Positions 17,412-27,982 of a stretch of DNA of 64,000 bases are shown here, one piece after another; the first letter of the stretch is position 1; the number at the start of each line of letters is the position of its first letter. The stretch comes from Geomonas sp. Red32 (lineage in GTDB: Bacteria > Desulfobacterota > Desulfuromonadia > Geobacterales > Geobacteraceae). The stretch lies in contig NZ_JAKLOY010000008.1 in NCBI RefSeq assembly GCF_023652955.1, positions 124,001 to 188,000 of the forward strand, read 5' to 3'. The notes under the pieces are model-generated. The model was given only the letters and a program-made list of their open reading frames with translations, ran no database searches and had not been told where the DNA came from. Position numbers and translations under genes: made by a program.

Positions 17412-17723
17412 CTACTTCTTCTGCTGCAGATACTGTTTCTGGACCTCTGCGGTGAGGTTCACTTTTTTGTCGAGAGCGAGAACGCTGCCGGAAACGATGT
17501 ACTGCGCCTTCTTGTCGACATACAGGACGACCGGCTGGTTGTTGACGCGGATGACCACCTGGTACAGAGCAGGGATTTCCTGCAACTGGGTCACCTGGAG
17601 GACCTCGAACTGCATCGGGATGATCTTCTTGACGGCGCCGGTCACCTCTTCTTTGGTGGGAGCCTGGGAGCAGGCGGCAAGCGCCAGGGATACGACAACT
17701 ACGGTCAAAAGTTTTCTGAACAT
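17412..17723 (-). CDS. Lipoprotein with stand-alone DsbC N-terminal-like domain
   Basis: 103 residues with a lipoprotein signal (VSLALAAC, lipid cysteine 18). The mature part (GAVKKIIPMQFEVLQVTQLQ, then ALYQVVIRVNNQPVVLYVDK, then YIVSGSVLALDKKVNLT) follows the pattern of the DsbC/DsbG N-terminal dimerisation domain. The two DsbC-like proteins at 44380-45123 and 45306-46085 show the same order: VKEVH/VKDVK, GMWEL/GLYEL, VAYLD, then a YDI/FDL strand. There is no thioredoxin domain and no CXXC, so it cannot itself be an isomerase. It could be a binding partner or adaptor (inference). GGAGA precedes the ATG at 17723; the frame upstream to 17882 is not supported. Confidence 0.75.
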   Translation of the reverse strand: MFRKLLTVVVVSLALAACSQAPTKEEVTGAVKKIIPMQFEVLQVTQLQEIPALYQVVIRVNNQPVVLYVDKKAQYIVSGSVLALDKKVNLTAEVQKQYLQQKK

Positions 17724-17773
17724 GACATCTCCATGCCCGCGGGACCGGCGGGTTAACTTTTCTGCGCAGGATG

Positions 17774-17807
17774 CCGTTACCGCCCCCTGGCTGGGAGGCG
17801 GTAACGG
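17774..17807 (-). terminator. Hairpin downstream of the large He_PIG gene
   Basis: A perfect 11-bp stem CCGTTACCGCC / GGCGGTAACGG with a 12-base loop, ten bases after the stop codon. It lacks a T-run on the minus strand, so it may be a factor-dependent terminator or an mRNA-stabilising hairpin. Confidence 0.55.
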
Positions 17808-17817
17808 GTCAAGGTTG

Positions 17818-20800
17818 TTATCGAATGGCTTTGCCCAGGCGGGCGCCACCCAGGGCGCGAATCCTGCGTAACAGGGCGCCAAGGGCGAGCAGCGGCAGGG
17901 CGAGCAGGGTGACCGGATACTTGACCGCGAAGATCAGCGGCGTGAGGGCCCAGCGGGTCAGGAGCCTGAGGACGACGTGCTCGCGGATGAAGTCGGCGAC
18001 CGGCGGGCTGTAGGTGTAGTAGAAGCGGACGAATGCGGTACCGGGGCCGCTCTTCAGGAGCACGTTGTCGCGGAAGTGCCGGAGCACGACGACCTGCGGG
18101 TCAAGGTAGCTGCCGTAGGCCGCGGTGGCGATGAAGCAGCCGCTCTTGCCGCCGGGGGAGGAAACCGGGTTGGTGGTGCCGGTACCGCCGGTACCGCCGG
18201 TGCCGCCACCGGTAGAGGTGCTTCCGACCACGATGGGATCCTGGATGCTCCCCAGGGTGGTGTCGGAATCCTGGAGCACGTTATTGTCGGTGAGGGCGAA
18301 GGTGACCACGTTGCCGTTAGTGGCGACCGGGGTAACTTGGGTCCAGACGTTGTTGGTGAGCTTGTAGTAAACCGGGTTGGTCGGGAGCGCCACGAAGGTG
18401 ACGTCAACGTTGACCGTCCCGGAAGGAGTCATGTTGTTAACCACGACGGAGATCGCCTCGGCCGGGGTGAAATCGGCCGGCCGGCTGGAGGTGCTCAAGA
18501 CCGGCGAGGAGACCGGAACCACGAAGGAAGAGACCGTGGTGGTACCGGGGATGGTGCTACCCGGGGTGGTCGGGTTAAGGCTAGCTACCGCGATGGAGCC
18601 GGTGCCCGAAAGCGACAGCTGGTAGGTCGCCCCAGAAACGGCGGTGATGGTGAAGGTTCCCGAGTACGACTTGGAGCTCCCCGGCGAGAAGGAGATCGGG
18701 ATGGTCACCGAAGAGTTAGCCCCCACCACGGTATCTGCCGGGAGCATGGCGGTAAAGGACGAATCGCTCGAGGTGAAGGAGTGCAGGGTGATGGAAGAAG
18801 CGCCGCTGTTTTTCAGCACGAAGTTCTTGCTGAGCGAGTTGCCAAGGAGCACGTTGCCGAAGCTGTAGAAAGAGATGGGGGTATTCGGATCGCTGGCTGC
18901 TGCAAAGGTAACCGAGCCAGAGGTCCCCCCACCGGAGGTGCTGATCACAGAGATGGTGAAGGTCTTAGTGGCCACCGCCTTGGTGGCGTCGACCAGTTGC
19001 ACCATGAAGCTGTAGTCGCCGGCCGCCGTCGGAGTGCCGGAGATTACCCCGGTGGCGCTGGCCAGGGCAAGGCCGTCCGGGAGGCTGCCGGCCACGATGG
19101 ACCAGGTATACGGAGCGGTTGCCCCGGTAGCGGAAAGGGTCTGGGAGTAGGCGGTGCCAACCGTCCCTGCGTTAAGCGTGCCGGAGATCGAAGGAGTCGA
19201 CTGGGCCGGAGTCGCCAGCGCGAAGGTCTGGGTGGCGGTCCTCAGGTCGGCGTCGGTGACGGTGACGACGAAAGACCAGCTGCCGTTGATGATTACGGTA
19301 CCGCTCAGCGCGCCGGTAGCCGAGTTGAGGCTGAGACCGGAAGGAAGCGCTCCCTGGGTGATCGACCAGGTGTAGGGAGAACGGCCGCCGGTTGCCGTGA
19401 ATGCCTTACTGTAGGCGGCATTGAGGGTGAGCGTCCCGAGGTCGGCCTGGGTGGTGGCGATGGAAAGCGGATCCTTCACGGAGATGGTCTTGGAGACGGA
19501 AACGGTGGCGCCGGCCCCGTCGGTGAGGGTCTCAGTGAAGGTACTGTCGCCGGCGGCGGCCGGAATGCCGGAAATGGTCCCGGTGACGGGATCGATGACG
19601 AGGCCGACCGGCAGCGAGCCCGAGGAGATGGTCCAGGTAAGCGGAGTGGTCCCGCCGGTGGAGGTCTGAACCTGGTTGTAGAGGGTCCCGGTGGTAGCCG
19701 GAGCGAAGGTCGCCGCCTGGATAGCCGGGAGGTTATTGATCGTCATGGTAAACGACTTGGTGGCCACCGCGGTGGTGCTGACGCTGTCGGCCGCCTGGAC
19801 GGTGAAAGCGTAGGTGCCGGCGGTATCGGGGATGCCGGAAAGGATGCCACCCGAGGTGAGGGTGACACCGTGGGGAAGCGCCCCGGCGGAGATCGTCCAG
19901 TTGAAGCTGTTGCTTCCGCCGGCGGCCGTCAGGGTTTGGGAGGGAAGCGCGACGTTCCTCGTCCAGGCCGAAGTGATGGCCGAGGTGGTGATCGCCACCT
20001 GTGCCTGCACGTCGGTGGTGAAGGTCTTGACGACGGTGGAGCCGCTGGTGTCGGCGACCTTCACGGTATAGGTGAAGACCCCGGCAGTGGTCGGAGTCCC
20101 CGAGGCGACACCGGTGAAGGGATTGAGGCTCACGCCGATAGGAAGGCTCCCCGCCACGACCGACCAGCTGTACGGCGAGGTGCCGCCGGTCCCGCCGAAG
20201 GTGAAGGTGTAGGGTCCACCAACCACGGCGGTCAGCGGCGCTCCGGCCCCGGTGGTCGGGGTGGAGATGTCGAGGACCGTGTTGACCTTGATGGTGAGCG
20301 ATTTGGTGTCGGTTGCGCCGGTGGAGTCAGTCAGCGATAAGGTGAGCGGGTAGCTCCCCGGAGCGGACGGGGTGCCGCTGATGATCCCGTTGCCGGTATC
20401 GAAGGTCAAACCGCCCGGAAGGGCGCCCGAGGTGATGGCCCAGGTGTTGGGGACCGTTCCGCCGGAGGAATGGATAGTCTGGCTGTAGGGCGCGCCTACC
20501 CCGCCGTCGGGGAGACTGGTGGTCAGAATCGCCGGTTTGGGGTTGATGGTGATGCTAAGCGGCTGGGTCGAGGTGTTGTTGACCGAGTCGGTCGCCTGGA
20601 CGGTGAAGGAGAAGGTACCGCTCGTGGTCGCCACCCCCGAAAGTACCCCGCTTGCGGAAAGGGAAATCCCGGCGGGGAGGCTTCCGTTTGCTACCGTGAA
20701 GGTGTAGGGACCGGTGCCCCCGGTAGCTACGATGCTCTGAACAGGGGCATTGGAGTATTCCACCCCCTGAGTCCAGGGCTTAAGAGAAGTCGTGGTGATG

Positions 20801-23025
20801 CTGAGGACCCCGGCCTTGATGGTGTAGCTTCTGGAGACCGAGTTTTTCGGAGAGTTATTGTCGGTGACGGTAACGGTGACGGTTTTGGTCCCGGAGAAAG
20901 TAGGGGTACCGCTGATGACGCCGGTGGATGAATCGATGCTGAGACCGTCGGCCAGTACCAGTCCCGTCATGCTCCAGGTGTAGGGGAACACACCGCCAGC
21001 GCCGGCCATGGTCGCCGAGTACGCGACCCCGGTGTTGGCGTCCGGTAAGGACGACGTGGTAATGGTCAGCGGGTTGATCCCGGACGCGGTGCCGGTCAAA
21101 TAGAGAGTAAGGGTACCGCCGTCGGAAACGATGGTGGTTTTGTAGTTGTTCGTCGAATTGCCGGCGAAACTCCCGGCAGCCAGAGGGTTGAACCGGATGG
21201 TCATCGCGTAGGTCGTACCCGGGCTGATGGTGACCGGAGCCGGAGTCACGAAGGAGAACGGAGAATCCGGGTTCGACATGCTGCTGATGGTAAGCTGGCT
21301 GTTACCCTCGTTGGCGATATACACGAGCTTGTCGACGGGAGTTCCCGTGGGGGTGGTTCCGAAGTCGATCGAACCGCTGAGGATAGGACTCTTGGTGCTG
21401 TCCTCCACCACCAGCTGCGGCGCAGTGGAGAACTCAAGGAGCTGTCCGAAGATGTTCGAGTAGGAAAGCTTCCGGCCATCCTTCCAGACCACGAAGAACT
21501 TCCGGAAGTTGACGTCGCCGAAGGCTACCGCGGGTGCCAACTGGTTGGCGGAAGCTACCGTTACCGGCTGATTGCCACCGGAAAGGTTGCCCTGCGGATC
21601 GACAAACTGGGAGTAGATGTCTATGTTACTCAGGTTGGCACTCTCGTTCCTGGCGTCTTCCCATGCCACGAAAAAGCGCTGGTTCACGTTGTCGAAGGCG
21701 GCTACCGGCGATGTCTGGTCGCCGATGGCGTTGGAAATCGGGATCAGGTTGCCGTAGGCGGCGAAGCTGGTCAGGTCGATCAGCTGGCCGAGGATATTCT
21801 TTCCGGTAGTAAGCCCGCCGTTGTTGTCCTCCCAGGCAAGGAGAAGCCGGTTGGTGTTGGGATCGACGGCCATGCTTACGGTATCGGCGGTGGTCCCGTA
21901 GCTGTAGTCGGTGACGAGGCCGGTCTGGTAGCGCCTGATCTTGACCTTAGACTGGCCGCCGTCCAGGTCGGCGATGATGAAGGCGGGGGCGCCGTACTTT
22001 GCGGTAACAATCGGCGGCGTGCTGGTGTCGGAAGTAGTGGTGTACGGCACCGACACGGTGACCTTGCTGGTGCTGCCGATCCAGGAGGTGAAAACTTCGC
22101 CGGTGATGGGGCTGAAGGCGAGTTTCGGATGCGATTCATGGAACTGCACGTTAAAGCTTTCGGTGATCGCGGAACCGCTGTCGGCCAGGTCGTTGTTGGT
22201 AACCGCTTTCGAGACGTCGGTGGCGCTCGACACGGCGGCCGAGATCGGATCGATGGTGGCCGTCTTCACCATGTTGTAATCGACAAAGGGGGTCGGAATG
22301 ATGGTTACCGTGGTCGAGTTGACCGCTCCCAGGGCCTGGTAGGTCCTGCTTATGGCGGTGTCGTCGGTACTCGTATCGATCCAGGCGAGCACGAACTTGC
22401 CGGTCACCGGATTGTAGATGAGGTCGGGGTCGCTCTGGCTCCAATTCGAAGCGCTAAGCGACGTTATCGGGAAGTTGGAGCCGATGAGGGAGCCGTCCGT
22501 GCCGACGAACTGGCCGTAGATCCGGCTGCCGTAGGTCGCGGTAGCGTCGCGGGAGTCAGTCCAGACGACCAAGTACCGGCTATTGGACGGAGTAACCGAA
22601 TCCTGGTAGAAGGCGACCTTGGGCTGTGCCTTGTTCGCTGCCACGCCGGTGATGGCGAAGTCGGCCACCGTCTTGGTCATCGTGGTGACATTACCCGCCG
22701 CCCCCTGGGTTGTGCTGTCGGCCCCGGTGCAGATGGCGCCATAGATCTGGCTGCCGTTGGAGCTCCGGAGGTCCACCCATACGGTCAGGTACTTGTTGTG
22801 GCTGCTCGTGTCGTAGGCGACCGCCGGCGCGGACTCGTCGCTGGTGCTGTTGGAGACCTGGAAGTCGCTGGCAAGGACCTCCCCCTTCGCCCGGGCCGGG
22901 GTGTCGGCGTTCACGCCGCTGGGCTTGCTGCCGGAGCAGCTCAGGGAGACCATGCAGGCGAGAACCAGCATCATCCACCACAACTTGTTTACAAGCGGCA
23001 ACCGTATTTTCCTTTGGAGACTCAT
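17818..23025 (-). CDS. Giant exported multi-domain protein: propeller-like repeats, eight He_PIG repeats, CFI-box C-terminus
   Basis: 1735 residues. A signal peptide ([15 protein letters not shown]) is followed by Cys30, possibly lipidated though the lipobox is atypical. Residues about 45-520 hold six repeats centred on (V/A)WxD, such as [10 protein letters not shown] and [10 protein letters not shown], resembling propeller blades. A choice-of-anchor D (HYDIN-like) domain follows to about 640. Eight He_PIG-type Ig repeats of 85-90 residues fill about 655-1360 (PYTWSI..GxLPxGL..TGxISGTP). A second HYDIN-like domain, a choice-of-anchor U domain and finally a CFI-box C-terminus ([11 protein letters not shown] at about 1625 plus a hydrophobic helix and basic tail) complete it. 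Probably a surface or outer-membrane adhesin or matrix protein. It lies just downstream of the pilQ operon. The ATG at 23025 gives a proper signal peptide. Confidence 0.8.
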   Translation of the reverse strand: MSLQRKIRLPLVNKLWWMMLVLACMVSLSCSGSKPSGVNADTPARAKGEVLASDFQVSNSTSDESAPAVAYDTSSHNKYLTVWVDLRSSNGSQIYGAICTGADSTTQGAAGNVTTMTKTVADFAITGVAANKAQPKVAFYQDSVTPSNSRYLVVWTDSRDATATYGSRIYGQFVGTDGSLIGSNFPITSLSASNWSQSDPDLIYNPVTGKFVLAWIDTSTDDTAISRTYQALGAVNSTTVTIIPTPFVDYNMVKTATIDPISAAVSSATDVSKAVTNNDLADSGSAITESFNVQFHESHPKLAFSPITGEVFTSWIGSTSKVTVSVPYTTTSDTSTPPIVTAKYGAPAFIIADLDGGQSKVKIRRYQTGLVTDYSYGTTADTVSMAVDPNTNRLLLAWEDNNGGLTTGKNILGQLIDLTSFAAYGNLIPISNAIGDQTSPVAAFDNVNQRFFVAWEDARNESANLSNIDIYSQFVDPQGNLSGGNQPVTVASANQLAPAVAFGDVNFRKFFVVWKDGRKLSYSNIFGQLLEFSTAPQLVVEDSTKSPILSGSIDFGTTPTGTPVDKLVYIANEGNSQLTISSMSNPDSPFSFVTPAPVTISPGTTYAMTIRFNPLAAGSFAGNSTNNYKTTIVSDGGTLTLYLTGTASGINPLTITTSSLPDANTGVAYSATMAGAGGVFPYTWSMTGLVLADGLSIDSSTGVISGTPTFSGTKTVTVTVTDNNSPKNSVSRSYTIKAGVLSITTTSLKPWTQGVEYSNAPVQSIVATGGTGPYTFTVANGSLPAGISLSASGVLSGVATTSGTFSFTVQATDSVNNTSTQPLSITINPKPAILTTSLPDGGVGAPYSQTIHSSGGTVPNTWAITSGALPGGLTFDTGNGIISGTPSAPGSYPLTLSLTDSTGATDTKSLTIKVNTVLDISTPTTGAGAPLTAVVGGPYTFTFGGTGGTSPYSWSVVAGSLPIGVSLNPFTGVASGTPTTAGVFTYTVKVADTSGSTVVKTFTTDVQAQVAITTSAITSAWTRNVALPSQTLTAAGGSNSFNWTISAGALPHGVTLTSGGILSGIPDTAGTYAFTVQAADSVSTTAVATKSFTMTINNLPAIQAATFAPATTGTLYNQVQTSTGGTTPLTWTISSGSLPVGLVIDPVTGTISGIPAAAGDSTFTETLTDGAGATVSVSKTISVKDPLSIATTQADLGTLTLNAAYSKAFTATGGRSPYTWSITQGALPSGLSLNSATGALSGTVIINGSWSFVVTVTDADLRTATQTFALATPAQSTPSISGTLNAGTVGTAYSQTLSATGATAPYTWSIVAGSLPDGLALASATGVISGTPTAAGDYSFMVQLVDATKAVATKTFTISVISTSGGGTSGSVTFAAASDPNTPISFYSFGNVLLGNSLSKNFVLKNSGASSITLHSFTSSDSSFTAMLPADTVVGANSSVTIPISFSPGSSKSYSGTFTITAVSGATYQLSLSGTGSIAVASLNPTTPGSTIPGTTTVSSFVVPVSSPVLSTSSRPADFTPAEAISVVVNNMTPSGTVNVDVTFVALPTNPVYYKLTNNVWTQVTPVATNGNVVTFALTDNNVLQDSDTTLGSIQDPIVVGSTSTGGGTGGTGGTGTTNPVSSPGGKSGCFIATAAYGSYLDPQVVVLRHFRDNVLLKSGPGTAFVRFYYTYSPPVADFIREHVVLRLLTRWALTPLIFAVKYPVTLLALPLLALGALLRRIRALGGARLGKAIR

Positions 23026-23180
23026 CTCGCGATTCCTCTTCGTTTCGAAAACTCTAAGATAGTGACACATCGTGGATCACCGCGGTGACCGCATTGGCCG
23101 GCGGCGGCAGCTGCCCCTCGTCGACGCTGACGTTACATGGCCCCCTCGTCCGAGGAAGTGCCACCATGGACCCTTGCTGT

Positions 23181-23804
23181 TTATTTGTCGGTAAAGTCGG
23201 TCAGCCGGATCAAAACGAATCCCGGCACGGTGATGGTCGCCACCTTGTTGGTGTTCACCTCGACCGCCTCGAAGGAGACCGTCGCACGGTATTTGTACAT
23301 GAGGCCGGTGCAGAGCAGGTCGTTGGAGAGAAAGGTCTTCAACTCCTGCGACACGATCCTCACGGGAACGGAGACCGTGCTGCCGGCCGGCACCACGATA
23401 CCGCTCGTCAGGAACTGGGTCTGGTAGACAGCAGGCAGGGCGGGAGTAGTGCTGTCATCCGGGGTCAGGGTCAGGATGACCTTCTGGATCATCAGGTCGG
23501 AAGCCGACGTCGGGTTGGTCTGGCCGGTGTTGCCGCTCGTCCAGGCGGTGCTGGTAACGCTGTAGTTTACGTCGTCGGAAGCGAAATGGGGGACACTGGT
23601 GGCAAGACACGCCTGTGCCTTACTCTGGGTGGTGGCGTCGACCCAGGTAGCTTCGTCCGAGTCCAGAGGTACCCCGGGAGAGGTCGCCGTGGCGTAGACG
23701 GTGGCGAACTGGCCGACTCCGGCTGCTTTGGAATCCCCGCAGGAAGTCAAGGCAACGGCGGCCAAGGTACCGATCAAAAGCGTGGCCAGAAACTTTTTCA
23801 ACAT
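23181..23804 (-). CDS. Lipoprotein of unknown function downstream of pilQ
   Basis: 207 residues with a lipoprotein signal (LAAVALTSC, lipid cysteine 22). The mature part is Ser/Thr-rich with beta-strand character (VILTLTPDD, VPAGSTVSVPVRIV, YRATVSFEAVEV) and no recognised domain. AAGGAG precedes the ATG. It starts nine bases after the pilQ stop codon and is therefore almost certainly the last gene of the pilMNOPQ transcript. By position it could be a pilotin-like or pilus-accessory lipoprotein, but nothing in the sequence proves that. Confidence 0.75.
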   Translation of the reverse strand: MLKKFLATLLIGTLAAVALTSCGDSKAAGVGQFATVYATATSPGVPLDSDEATWVDATTQSKAQACLATSVPHFASDDVNYSVTSTAWTSGNTGQTNPTSASDLMIQKVILTLTPDDSTTPALPAVYQTQFLTSGIVVPAGSTVSVPVRIVSQELKTFLSNDLLCTGLMYKYRATVSFEAVEVNTNKVATITVPGFVLIRLTDFTDK

Positions 23805-23813
23805 ACTAACTCC

Positions 23814-26800
23814 TTAAATGACCACCTTGGGCGTGATGAAGATGAGCAGTTCCGTCTTGGTCTTGGTTTTCGAGTTGGATTTGAAGAGCCACCCCAAAAG
23901 CGGAATGTCGGAAAGGAACGGAACGCCGGTGTCCGACTCCGTGTCGCTGTCGACGTAGATGCCGCCGATGACGGTGGTCTCCCCGTTGCTGACCACCAGC
24001 TCGGTGGTGGCCTCCTTCTTGTTGATCGGCGGCGGCGAACCGGCTCCCGGGGAGTTGTTGCTCGCCTTGATCTTCATGCTGACCGAGCCGTCGGCGGTGA
24101 TGTGCGGCGTCACCTCGAGGGTCAGCGCCGCCTCGACGAACTCGGTCTTGGTCCCTTCCGCGGAGGTGGTCTGGTACGGGATCGACTGCCCCTGGGAGAT
24201 CTTGGCCGCCTTGTTGTTGAGGGTCACCACCTTCGGCGTGGAGATGATCTTGACATCGCCGATGGTCGCCGCAGCCGAGAGCCGCATGTCGAGCTGGATG
24301 TTGGAGTTGAGCTTGCCGAAGGACATCCCCATCCCGATTCCGCCTGCGCCGGTGGAGGATGGGCCGGCAGAGGAGACGACACCGCCGAACGCGGAGTCGA
24401 TCGTGTTGATCCCGGCGAGGGAGGCGGAGCCGTCCTTGTAGTTGAGCCCCCACTGTACGCCGAGGTCGCGGGTGAAGGTGGAGGTGGCCTCGACGATGCG
24501 CGCCTCGATCATGACCTGCTTCTCGGGGGCGTCCAGGGTCTTCAGGAGCTGCCTCATCCGGTCCAGCGCCGGCTGGATGTCGGTCACGATCACCCGGTTG
24601 GTACGGGCATCCTGGATGATGGTCCCCCGCTCGCTTTTGAGCGCGGCGAACTGGGTCGCCACCTCGCCGATCGCGGCGTAGTTGATCTCGAACACCACCG
24701 TCCGCAGTTCCATGTTGCGCTCGGCGGCCTTCTTGGCGGCCAACTCCTCCTCGGCCTGGGTCTGCATCTTGGAGCGGGGCTTGATCTGTACGATGTTCCC
24801 CTCGCGCTGCATCCCGAGCCCCTTGGCGTCGAGGATGACGTCGAGCGCCTGGTCCCAGGGGACGTTGACGAGCTTGAGGCTGATGGTTCCGGATACGTCG
24901 TCGGAGATCAGGAAGTTAAGGTTACTCACCTCGGCGATCAGCTGGAAGATCTTCCTGATGTCGGCGTCGGAGAACTCGAGGGTGACCCTCCTCCCCCTGT
25001 AGACCTTCTTGAACGGACGCACGGTTTCCTGACGGGGGAGCTCGGTCACCGACTCGTCACGGGGTGCCGCGGCAAGTTCCTCGGCGACCTCGCTCTCGGC
25101 GGCTCTCGAGGCGGCGTGGCGGGGCGGCTCCACCACGGGAGCGGTGGGGAGCTTGGCGGCTACCGCCGGAGCGGGATTAACCACGTCGAGTACCAGCACG
25201 TCGCCCTTTCTCGCCATCGAGAAGCGGGGGTTGCCGCGGAGACGGACCAGGAGCTTGGCGACCGGGAGCCCCTTGAGCCTCACCTGGTACGGAGTGATCG
25301 AGAGGACGGGGGAGCCGAACTTGGTGGTATCCATGGCGCGCTGGAGCGGCTTGGGGACCACGCAGTTGTTGATGGAGAGCGAGATCCCCTGGGGGCCGTG
25401 GAGCGGCTGGCCCGGCTGGCAGCTCCCGTGAAGCTTCATGGTGATGCGGGAAACGCCGTCGACGACCTTGAAGTCGACCGACTCCAGGGTGGGCTTGGAG
25501 AGGCGGGCCGGAGGTACTTCCGTCCTGAGGCTCTCGCCTGCCGGTACCGGAGGTTCGACCGCCTTGGGAGCCGGCGCCTTGGGAGCTTCCGGGACCTCGG
25601 ATTTCGCGGCCGGCGCGGGCACTTCGGAAGCCGGGGCCGGGGCAGTTTCGGCAGCGGGAGCGGAAGGACGGGGTGCCGGCGCCGCGGCAACTTTGGCCTT
25701 CTCAGCCCCCTCCGGCATCAGCCTGATTTTCAGGCCGAGGTCGGTCTTGACCACCTCGTAACGGGGAAGAGCGGCGCCGGAGGCATCGAGCACCACCCGT
25801 GCCTTGTCAGGAGTGGTGCCGACGCGGGCGCTGGCCACCCCGAGGGTGTTGATGGGATACACCTTCTTGTCGAGCACGCTGCCGACCCCGAAGATGTCGA
25901 GCACGATCCGGTCCGGCTTGCGGAGCTTGAAGGAGTTGAAGGTCTGGACCGTTCCCCCCTCGATGGAGAGCTCCACCCCGTCGGAGGAGGGGAGCACCGC
26001 GTTGATCTTGGGACCGCCCTGCTTGGCGGCCTTGGGGGCGGGCTTAGCCGGAGCTTCCTTGGCCTCGGCCTTGATCGCCCCGCCACCGGCAGCGTCGGCA
26101 GTGGCGGCCGGGGCGACCTCGGCGACCTTCATTTCGGACGGCTTCACCTCGGCGGCGCTGGCGTCGATACTCTTGAGCTCGGCCGGCTTCACCTCGGCGG
26201 GTTTGACCTCCACCGGCGGGGTGGCGGCCACCACCGGGGCGGCGGCCGGTGCTTCCAGGGCGACAGGCTTGGCCTCAACCTTGGCGGCGGCAGGCTTCTC
26301 CTCGGCCTTGGCGGCGACGGCCGGGGTCTCGGCGGCGGGAGCCTCCTGCGGCTCGGCCTGGGCCGACTTCCCTTCGTCGATCGGCTGCAGGTTCACCACC
26401 AGGCGCTTGCGGTCGTTGGGGTCGGTGGAAGCGACGAACTCGCGGTCCTTCACCAGGGCGATCTCCACCCGGGTCAGCACCCCTCCCCCGACCGGCTGCT
26501 TGACCACGTCGATCCGGCGCACGTTCCCGCGGTTGACCTCCATCGGGGAGCTCACCGCACCCGGCTCGGTCTGGGAGATGTCGATCACCACCCGGAACGG
26601 CTCACCCGCCTTGTAGGAGGTATAGGTAAGCGGCCGGTCGCTGACGATCTCGACCCGGTTGGCGTCAGGCGAGACGGTGACCGATTGCAAAGCGGCAAAG
26701 GCGGAGACCTCCGCGGGTGCCGTCTCGTTCGCGGCGGACATCCGTTTGACGCAGCCGGTGGGAACGGTCATCAGGGCGGCGAACGCCATCAAATGACAGA

Positions 26801-26825
26801 GGATGCGGCTTGTGCGTATTCTCAT
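23814..26825 (-). CDS. pilQ: Type IV pilus secretin PilQ
   Basis: 1003 residues, longer than most PilQ because of Ala/Pro/Lys/Glu linkers. Three AMIN-type domains, which bind peptidoglycan, lie near 50-125, 290-365 and 455-545. The linker between the first two contains repeated KPAEV/KPAEL units. An STN/N0 domain (FSDADIRKIFQLIAEVSNLN), an N1-type secretin_N domain ending in KQVMIEARIVEA, and the C-terminal secretin barrel follow. The barrel ends with the family signature VPFLSDIPLLGWLF and TELLIFITPKVV. It forms the outer-membrane pore for the pilus. It sits downstream of pilP with a 10-base gap. The N-terminus contains VPTGC, an imperfect lipobox. Confidence 0.95.
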   Translation of the reverse strand: MRIRTSRILCHLMAFAALMTVPTGCVKRMSAANETAPAEVSAFAALQSVTVSPDANRVEIVSDRPLTYTSYKAGEPFRVVIDISQTEPGAVSSPMEVNRGNVRRIDVVKQPVGGGVLTRVEIALVKDREFVASTDPNDRKRLVVNLQPIDEGKSAQAEPQEAPAAETPAVAAKAEEKPAAAKVEAKPVALEAPAAAPVVAATPPVEVKPAEVKPAELKSIDASAAEVKPSEMKVAEVAPAATADAAGGGAIKAEAKEAPAKPAPKAAKQGGPKINAVLPSSDGVELSIEGGTVQTFNSFKLRKPDRIVLDIFGVGSVLDKKVYPINTLGVASARVGTTPDKARVVLDASGAALPRYEVVKTDLGLKIRLMPEGAEKAKVAAAPAPRPSAPAAETAPAPASEVPAPAAKSEVPEAPKAPAPKAVEPPVPAGESLRTEVPPARLSKPTLESVDFKVVDGVSRITMKLHGSCQPGQPLHGPQGISLSINNCVVPKPLQRAMDTTKFGSPVLSITPYQVRLKGLPVAKLLVRLRGNPRFSMARKGDVLVLDVVNPAPAVAAKLPTAPVVEPPRHAASRAAESEVAEELAAAPRDESVTELPRQETVRPFKKVYRGRRVTLEFSDADIRKIFQLIAEVSNLNFLISDDVSGTISLKLVNVPWDQALDVILDAKGLGMQREGNIVQIKPRSKMQTQAEEELAAKKAAERNMELRTVVFEINYAAIGEVATQFAALKSERGTIIQDARTNRVIVTDIQPALDRMRQLLKTLDAPEKQVMIEARIVEATSTFTRDLGVQWGLNYKDGSASLAGINTIDSAFGGVVSSAGPSSTGAGGIGMGMSFGKLNSNIQLDMRLSAAATIGDVKIISTPKVVTLNNKAAKISQGQSIPYQTTSAEGTKTEFVEAALTLEVTPHITADGSVSMKIKASNNSPGAGSPPPINKKEATTELVVSNGETTVIGGIYVDSDTESDTGVPFLSDIPLLGWLFKSNSKTKTKTELLIFITPKVVI

Positions 26826-26835
26826 CGATTGCTCC

Positions 26836-27384
26836 TTACCTTTTCTTGGCCAGGGTCAGCACGGTTCTCTTCTGCCGCATCTGCCGCCCTTCCTTGTAAC
26901 GCTCCACCACCTCGACGGCCGACGAGGTGATCTTCGTGATCCGACCATTCCTGTTCCCGATCTCCATCCCCGGCGAGACCACGTATCCCTTGCCGTTGGG
27001 GTCCACCACCAGCGCCCGGTTCTCCCTGAGCCCGGCCACGATGCCGACCACCTTGAACCTGGTGACCTCGAAGCTCTGGATCGGGAGGAGGTCGGGGTTC
27101 ACCGCCACGGAGGCCTGCGGAGAGGCGGGGGTGGCGGCTACCGGCGCCTGGGGTGCAGGGGGAGCATAGGGGCGGAACGGATCGCGCCGGGATGTGAAGT
27201 CCAGCTGGGGGGCCTGCTTGGTTGCGCTGGAGATCTGCTTTTGCACCGGGGCTACCGGCTGGGCTTTGGGCCGTGGCAGGGCGGGCGCTTTGGGCGGAGG
27301 CGCCCCCTCTTCCTTTTTCTTGCACCCGGCGACCAGGGCCACCGACAGAAGCAGGCAGAGCGCGAGGCTATTTTTTCTTGTCAT
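26836..27384 (-). CDS. pilP: Type IV pilus assembly lipoprotein PilP
   Basis: 182 residues with lipobox LVAGC (Cys21), a Pro/Ala-rich linker, the conserved SRRDPFRPY box, and a C-terminal beta domain (FKVVGIVAGL, ALVVDPNGKGYVVSPGMEIG, GRITKITSSAVEVVE) that docks on PilQ N0. It links the inner-membrane PilNO complex to the secretin. It overlaps the pilO end by 17 bases, indicating coupled translation. Confidence 0.93.
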   Translation of the reverse strand: MTRKNSLALCLLLSVALVAGCKKKEEGAPPPKAPALPRPKAQPVAPVQKQISSATKQAPQLDFTSRRDPFRPYAPPAPQAPVAATPASPQASVAVNPDLLPIQSFEVTRFKVVGIVAGLRENRALVVDPNGKGYVVSPGMEIGNRNGRITKITSSAVEVVERYKEGRQMRQKRTVLTLAKKR

Positions 27385-27964
27385 TCTTTATCTCGCTTTT
27401 CTCGAGGAAGCGGAAGGTGGTTGCGAGGCAGGTCACCTTGAGGGTTATCCGCCCGTTGGCGTTTTTTATGTCACTCACGTTGACGTTGTTGATGTTGACG
27501 ATGCGGGGGAGGTTCCCCACCGCGACGAAGAAATCGGCCACGTTGTTGTAGGTTCCCGCCACCGCGATGTCGACCGGGACCTCGGCGTAGAACTCCTTGG
27601 GGACCTCCGACCGGGGGCGGAAGAGGAGGAAATCGAGACCCGCGTTCTTGCCGGCCGAGGAGATGCTGGTCAAGAGGGAAGGGATCTCCTTCTGGTTGGG
27701 AAGCTCGGTGAGCGCCGTGTCGAGATCCTGCTTCAACTGCTCGTACTCCGCCTTGTAGCGGGGAAGGTTGTTGGCGATCGCGCGGTTCTCGCGGATCTGC
27801 CGCTCCATGTCGTCCACCTTGGTCTGCAGGTCCTTGAGGGCGACCATCTGGGGCCGGTACAGGAAATTGAACAGGAGCCCCCCTTCCATAATCAGAATCA
27901 GCGCCAGGATGGCGACCTTCTGCCTGGTCGGGAGCTTGAGTATCTTTTCTACGCGAGGATCCAT
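27368..27964 (-). CDS. pilO: Type IV pilus inner-membrane protein PilO
   Basis: 198 residues: a short cytoplasmic start, one membrane helix (KVAILALILIMEGGLLFNFL), a coiled coil (VALKDLQTKVDDMERQIREN) and a ferredoxin-like periplasmic domain (VPVDIAVAGTYNNVADFFVAVGNLPRI is split here only by family convention). It pairs with PilN to form the alignment complex. It begins 18 bases after the pilN stop codon. Confidence 0.93.
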   Translation of the reverse strand: MDPRVEKILKLPTRQKVAILALILIMEGGLLFNFLYRPQMVALKDLQTKVDDMERQIRENRAIANNLPRYKAEYEQLKQDLDTALTELPNQKEIPSLLTSISSAGKNAGLDFLLFRPRSEVPKEFYAEVPVDIAVAGTYNNVADFFVAVGNLPRIVNINNVNVSDIKNANGRITLKVTCLATTFRFLEKSEIKNDKKK

Positions 27965-27982
27965 GGTTGTCCCTTTGGGCGG

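Noticed and set aside
17977-20340. A 787-codon plus-strand frame opposite the He_PIG gene
   Set aside because: Gly/Arg-rich shadow of the repeat-coding strand; no signal peptide, motif or ribosome-binding site.
23085-26930. A 1281-codon plus-strand frame opposite pilQ
   Set aside because: It is the antisense shadow of a high-GC gene: the minus strand encodes an unmistakable secretin with complete motifs, and the plus-strand translation is Arg/Gly/Asp-rich with no domain.
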